A DNA stretch of 6,633 nucleotides from Candidatus Saccharimonadota bacterium. GTDB taxonomy: Bacteria > Patescibacteriota > Saccharimonadia > Saccharimonadales > Saccharimonadaceae. The stretch covers positions 1 through 6,633 of the forward strand of contig JAFWNO010000047.1 of NCBI GenBank assembly GCA_017510305.1, in the 5' to 3' direction. The translations under genes were made by a program, and so were the position numbers. Numbering within the stretch: position 1 is the stretch's first letter; the number at the start of each line of letters is the position of its first letter. Positions 4,693 through 6,633 of this stretch are shown here, one piece after another. Below the pieces are notes generated by a model. The model did no database searches. It saw only the letters and a program-made list of their open reading frames with translations, and had not been told where the DNA came from.

Positions 4693-5046
4693 TTACCGCC
4701 AACTATTCATTACCGCCAGCCAGTACCCATCTGAAGTCCTCCCTACTTCTTCAATCAGATCCAAGCTCTGCAAGTTCTCCGAAGAAAAGACCATTTCAAA
4801 GTCCTTCTTCAACGGCGCAATCACCGTTTTATACCATTCACCCTTAAAGCCGACATATTTAAATGTCCCTTTCTTGGTAAACATCAGACTCACCGTATCC
4901 TCGTCGTCAGACTTGAGCATTTCGATCTCCTCTTCGTTATATTCGTGCACCGGTGCCGACAGAGCGCAAGCGATAGTTTCCCCTGTTGTATCAAAGTATA
5001 TATCAGCCAACTTGTGGCCAATCTCGTTAATTGTTAAATTCAACAT
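4693..5046 (-). CDS. Small acidic soluble protein of 117 residues, unknown function
   Basis: The ATG (5044-5046) is preceded by GGAGGG (complement of 5054-5059) at seven bases, a clear ribosome binding site. The product is acidic, with a cluster at 38-50 (YNEEEIEMLKSDDED), aromatic residues in FKYVGFKGEWYK (62-73), and no signal peptide or membrane helix. It looks like a compact alpha/beta domain, but I recognise no family. It has its own TATAAT promoter and a terminator, so it is a single-gene unit between rlmH and rplA; position alone hints at, but does not show, a translation-related role. An 11-bp direct repeat (4691-4701 and 4708-4718) spans its stop codon. Confidence 0.8.
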   Translation of the reverse strand: MLNLTINEIGHKLADIYFDTTGETIACALSAPVHEYNEEEIEMLKSDDEDTVSLMFTKKGTFKYVGFKGEWYKTVIAPLKKDFEMVFSSENLQSLDLIEEVGRTSDGYWLAVMNSWR

Positions 5047-5088
5047 ACGCTATCCCTCCATTACATATGTTTTGCTACCATGTCATCT

Positions 5089-5117
5089 ATTATAACATAA
5101 TAAATAATAAAAAGCAA
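5089..5117 (-). promoter_or_regulatory. Promoter of the 117-residue protein gene
   Basis: On the minus strand, TTGCTT (complement of 5112-5117), a 17-bp spacer and TATAAT (complement of 5089-5094). The -10 is perfect and the -35 weak. The predicted start is near 5082, giving a leader of about 35 nt. Confidence 0.6.
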
Positions 5118-5157
5118 TTACAAAATCAGAGCCTTTTAAGGTTTTGTCTCTTAGGCT
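5118..5157 (-). terminator. Possible weak terminator of rlmH
   Basis: On the minus strand, AGCCT beginning inside the rlmH stop codon (complement of 5153-5157) can pair with AGGCT (complement of 5130-5134). An alternative stem ACAAAA/TTTTGT lies in the same segment. A TTTTGT tract and a CTTTTT run follow. The stem is short and its loop long, so this is uncertain; readthrough into the next gene is possible. Confidence 0.3.
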
Positions 5158-5587
5158 ACTCGTGGTGGTATTTGCCGCCCTTAGCAATCTCTTGCGCCCG
5201 ATAAATCTGCTCTGTCATCATCACCCGCATCAGCATATGCGGGAACACTAGCCTCGAGAAACTCCAGATAAAATCCGCCCTCTCCCGTACTTCATCCGTC
5301 ACCCCATATGCCCCGCCAATAATAATCACCGCTTCACAGCCAGAGTTAAACACTTTTTGCAATTTATCTGATAATTCCGGCGAGCTAATATTTTTACCCC
5401 TCTCATCCGCCAATATCACCACTTGATCTGGCTCAAACGGCCACTTCTCAAGGTGTTTCGCTAATTTTTCCTCCTCATATATTTCCCAAGTAATATCAAA
5501 AGGTTTCCTCAGGCGCTTTTCATACTCCGCGCAAGCCTCCGCCACCCAATCCGCACTCTTTTTTCCGCCTGCAATTATCTTAATCAT
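5156..5587 (-). CDS. rlmH: 23S rRNA (pseudouridine-1915-N3)-methyltransferase RlmH
   Basis: This is a 143-residue SPOUT-family methyltransferase; known RlmH proteins are about 155 residues, so it is essentially full length. RlmH acts as a homodimer on assembled 70S ribosomes, methylating the pseudouridine in helix 69 with S-adenosylmethionine. Visible family features are the start MIKIIAGGKK, the AdoMet-binding loop IIIGGAYGV (88-96; GG-x-x-G usually reads GGPEG), SFSRLVFPHMLMRVMMTEQIYRA (109-131; family pattern S-S-T-PH-L-R---EQ-YRA) and the C-terminal YHHE (140-143; family YH-E). No Shine-Dalgarno sequence precedes the ATG; a TATAAT box lies seven bases upstream, so the mRNA is probably leaderless. 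Its promoter overlaps the divergent rplJL promoter, which would link it to ribosome production. Confidence 0.95.
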   Translation of the reverse strand: MIKIIAGGKKSADWVAEACAEYEKRLRKPFDITWEIYEEEKLAKHLEKWPFEPDQVVILADERGKNISSPELSDKLQKVFNSGCEAVIIIGGAYGVTDEVRERADFIWSFSRLVFPHMLMRVMMTEQIYRAQEIAKGGKYHHE

Positions 5588-5589
5588 TG

Positions 5590-5618
5590 TTTACATTATA
5601 TCACAACTATGGTATAAT
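5590..5618 (+). promoter_or_regulatory. Promoter of the rplJ-rplL operon
   Basis: TTTACA (5590-5595; five of six consensus), a 17-bp spacer and TATAAT (5613-5618), with TGG (5610-5612) as extended -10. The predicted start is near 5625, giving a leader of about 148 nt. Its -35 and spacer contain the -10 box of the opposite rlmH promoter. Confidence 0.85.
5595..5603 (-). promoter_or_regulatory. rlmH promoter giving a leaderless mRNA
   Basis: On the minus strand, TGA followed by TATAAT (complement of 5595-5603) is an extended -10. Seven bases separate it from the rlmH ATG (first base 5587), so transcription should begin at or within a base or two of the start codon. No good -35 box is present. 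Confidence 0.7.
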
Positions 5619-5628
5619 GGAATAAGTT

Positions 5629-5690
5629 ACCAAAGACAGTAGCTGGTGTTATCTATAATTACACCTTAATTTGCTACCGAGGAATATCTT
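5629..5690 (+). ncRNA. L10 ribosomal-protein leader (autoregulatory mRNA element)
   Basis: The element resembles the known L10 leader found before rplJ in many bacteria: an AAAGACAGTAGC segment (5632-5643), a hairpin, then GCTACCGAGGAAT (5673-5685). GTAGC (5639-5643) pairs with GCTAC (5673-5677), and GGTGT (5645-5649) with ACACC (5661-5665). The asymmetric TTAATTT (5666-5672) between the stems is the expected kink region. In characterised bacteria, L10, or L10 with L7/L12, binds this structure and represses the operon when in excess over rRNA. Position directly between the rplJ promoter and rplJ supports the call. Confidence 0.85.
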
Positions 5691-5706
5691 ATTAAAGAGT
5701 TATTTG

Positions 5707-5735
5707 GTGACGTAGTTTAACAATTAGCTAGTCAC
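5707..5735 (+). promoter_or_regulatory. Second hairpin in the rplJ leader
   Basis: GTGAC (5707-5711) pairs with GTCAC (5731-5735), extended by TAG/CTA after a bulged G. It is followed by A-rich sequence and not a T-run, so it is not a terminator on this strand. It lies between the L10 element and the rplJ start, where it could transmit L10 binding to the ribosome binding site. Confidence 0.4.
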
Positions 5736-5772
5736 TTAAAAAAGTAAACCAATTAAACAGGATTTTTATCAA

Positions 5773-6294
5773 ATGGCAATTTCAAAGGATAAAAAACAAC
5801 AATTGGTTGCTGATTTAACCGAGCTTTTAGATGGTAGCAAGATGGTCGCCTATGCGAAATATCAGGGCTTGACCGTCGCAGAATTGCAAGAGCTTCGTAA
5901 AAACGCCCGCGAGGCTGGCGTAAAGATTAAAGTCGTGAAAAACCGTCTATTTCGTGTTGCAATGAACGAAATCGCCGTTTACAAAGACACCGACACTACC
6001 GGCCTCACCGGCCAGCTACTTTACGCAGTTTCCGCAGACGACGAAGTCGCACCTGCCAAAGTGCTTGCTACCTTCGCTAAAACCCACGAGGCTCTAGAAG
6101 TCATCGGCGGTTTCAGCGACGCTGGTGCTACGCTCTCTAAGGATGAAATTAATGCTCTCGCAGCACTCCCATCAAAGAACGAGCTTATCGCCCAGGTCGT
6201 GGCCCAGCTTCTCTCCCCAGTTACAGATTCCATCTCCGCTCTATCTGGCGGCCTATCCGGCATCGTTTCTGGCCTAGAAGCCCACGCCGCTTAA
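5773..6294 (+). CDS. rplJ: 50S ribosomal protein L10
   Basis: The product is 173 residues, the usual length for L10 (about 165-175). L10 anchors L7/L12 dimers on the ribosomal stalk, where translation factors bind. Family features include the N-terminal KMVAYAKYQGLTVAELQELR (23-42), the conserved block AGVKIKVVKNRLFRVA (48-63), GGFSDAG (112-118) and ALPSKNELIAQVVAQLLSPV (131-150; family pattern LPSREEL---L---L--P). The C-terminal helix (151-173), with two heptad-like segments, is the L7/L12-binding arm. The ATG follows a modest CAGGA ribosome binding site about ten bases away. It is followed by rplL after 43 bp, with the L10 leader upstream, so the pair is a typical autoregulated stalk operon, but without rplK-rplA ahead of it. 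Confidence 0.97.
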   Translation: MAISKDKKQQLVADLTELLDGSKMVAYAKYQGLTVAELQELRKNAREAGVKIKVVKNRLFRVAMNEIAVYKDTDTTGLTGQLLYAVSADDEVAPAKVLATFAKTHEALEVIGGFSDAGATLSKDEINALAALPSKNELIAQVVAQLLSPVTDSISALSGGLSGIVSGLEAHAA

Positions 6295-6337
6295 TTAATT
6301 CAGCAACTTACAATATAAATTAGAAAGGATTATTATC

Positions 6338-6633
6338 ATGGCTGATATTAAAAAATTAGCTGAAGAGCTAACTAAACTTACCGTTCTCGAAGTAAACGAA
6401 CTTAAGAACGTACTTAAAGATGAATATGGCATTGAGCCAGCTGCTGCAGCAGTCGCTGTTGCTGGCCCTGCCGCTGGTGCCGATGGCGGTGACGCTGGCG
6501 CCGAAGAAAAATCCGAGTACGACGTCGTCCTCAAGGATGCAGGTGCTCAAAAGATCGCAGTTATCAAGGCTGTGAAAGAGGCCACTGGCCTAGGTCTTGG
6601 CGAAGCTAAGGCTATCGTTGATGGTGCTCCTGC
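6338..6633 (+). CDS. rplL: 50S ribosomal protein L7/L12 (partial, runs off the window)
   Basis: Ninety-eight codons plus two bases are present before the window ends; the family is about 120-130 residues, so roughly a quarter is missing. Residues 1-31 are the helical dimerisation and L10-binding domain ([20 protein letters not shown] at its start). Residues 34-56 are the Ala/Gly-rich hinge. From 57 the factor-binding domain begins, with [20 protein letters not shown] (60-79) and the conserved [16 protein letters not shown] (83-98; family pattern TGLGLKEAK-LVD-AP). AAAGGA (6324-6329) lies eight bases before the ATG, a better ribosome binding site than that of rplJ, in keeping with the excess of L7/L12 over L10 on the ribosome. 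Confidence 0.97.
   Translation, partial: MADIKKLAEELTKLTVLEVNELKNVLKDEYGIEPAAAAVAVAGPAAGADGGDAGAEEKSEYDVVLKDAGAQKIAVIKAVKEATGLGLGEAKAIVDGAP

Noticed and set aside
6021..6550. Minus-strand frames opposite rplJ and rplL
   Set aside because: Shadows of confidently identified ribosomal protein genes with no start signals.

Overview
The window looks like a stretch of chromosome from a Patescibacteria (CPR) bacterium, most likely Candidatus Saccharibacteria (TM7). This is inferred from a large secreted protein with two FISUMP modules of the kind common in that group, short ribosomal-protein genes, compact intergenic spaces and several unrecognised small proteins. All eight visible stop codons are TAG or TAA, none TGA, so the genetic code cannot be settled from this window alone.

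Layout. Bases 1-70 hold the Gly/Met/Gln-rich C-terminus of an unidentified plus-strand gene. Its stop overlaps the stop of a convergent 714-residue surface protein (67-2211, minus). Upstream of that protein is a leader of about 260 nt with strong internal complementarity, arranged so that alternative pairings would expose or hide the ribosome binding site. Next come two plus-strand orphan genes, each under a perfect consensus promoter (TTGACA, 17 bp, TATAAT) and each followed by an intrinsic terminator: a 166-residue two-helix membrane protein (2602-3102) and a 48-residue charged peptide (3260-3406). The second promoter carries an 11-bp perfect palindrome around its -10 box, and its leader can hide the Shine-Dalgarno sequence in a hairpin. 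Between the peptide gene and rplA is a long inverted repeat (3436-3602) with a core of about 77% GC.

The right half is mostly translation machinery. rplA (L1, with an unusual N-terminal extension of about 80 residues), an unknown 117-residue protein and rlmH (23S rRNA methyltransferase) lie on the minus strand, and each has its own promoter. rplJ (L10) and rplL (L7/L12, cut by the window edge) form a plus-strand operon behind a recognisable L10 autoregulatory leader. The rlmH and rplJL promoters are divergent and overlap, and rlmH appears to be leaderless. The usual bacterial order rplK-rplA-rplJ-rplL is broken here: rplA is inverted and separated from rplJL, and rplK is not in the window.

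The strongest candidates for something undescribed are the switch-like leader of the surface protein (2212-2470), the inverted repeat with the GC-rich core (3436-3602), and the small-peptide locus with its palindromic operator and SD-hiding leader (3129-3434).
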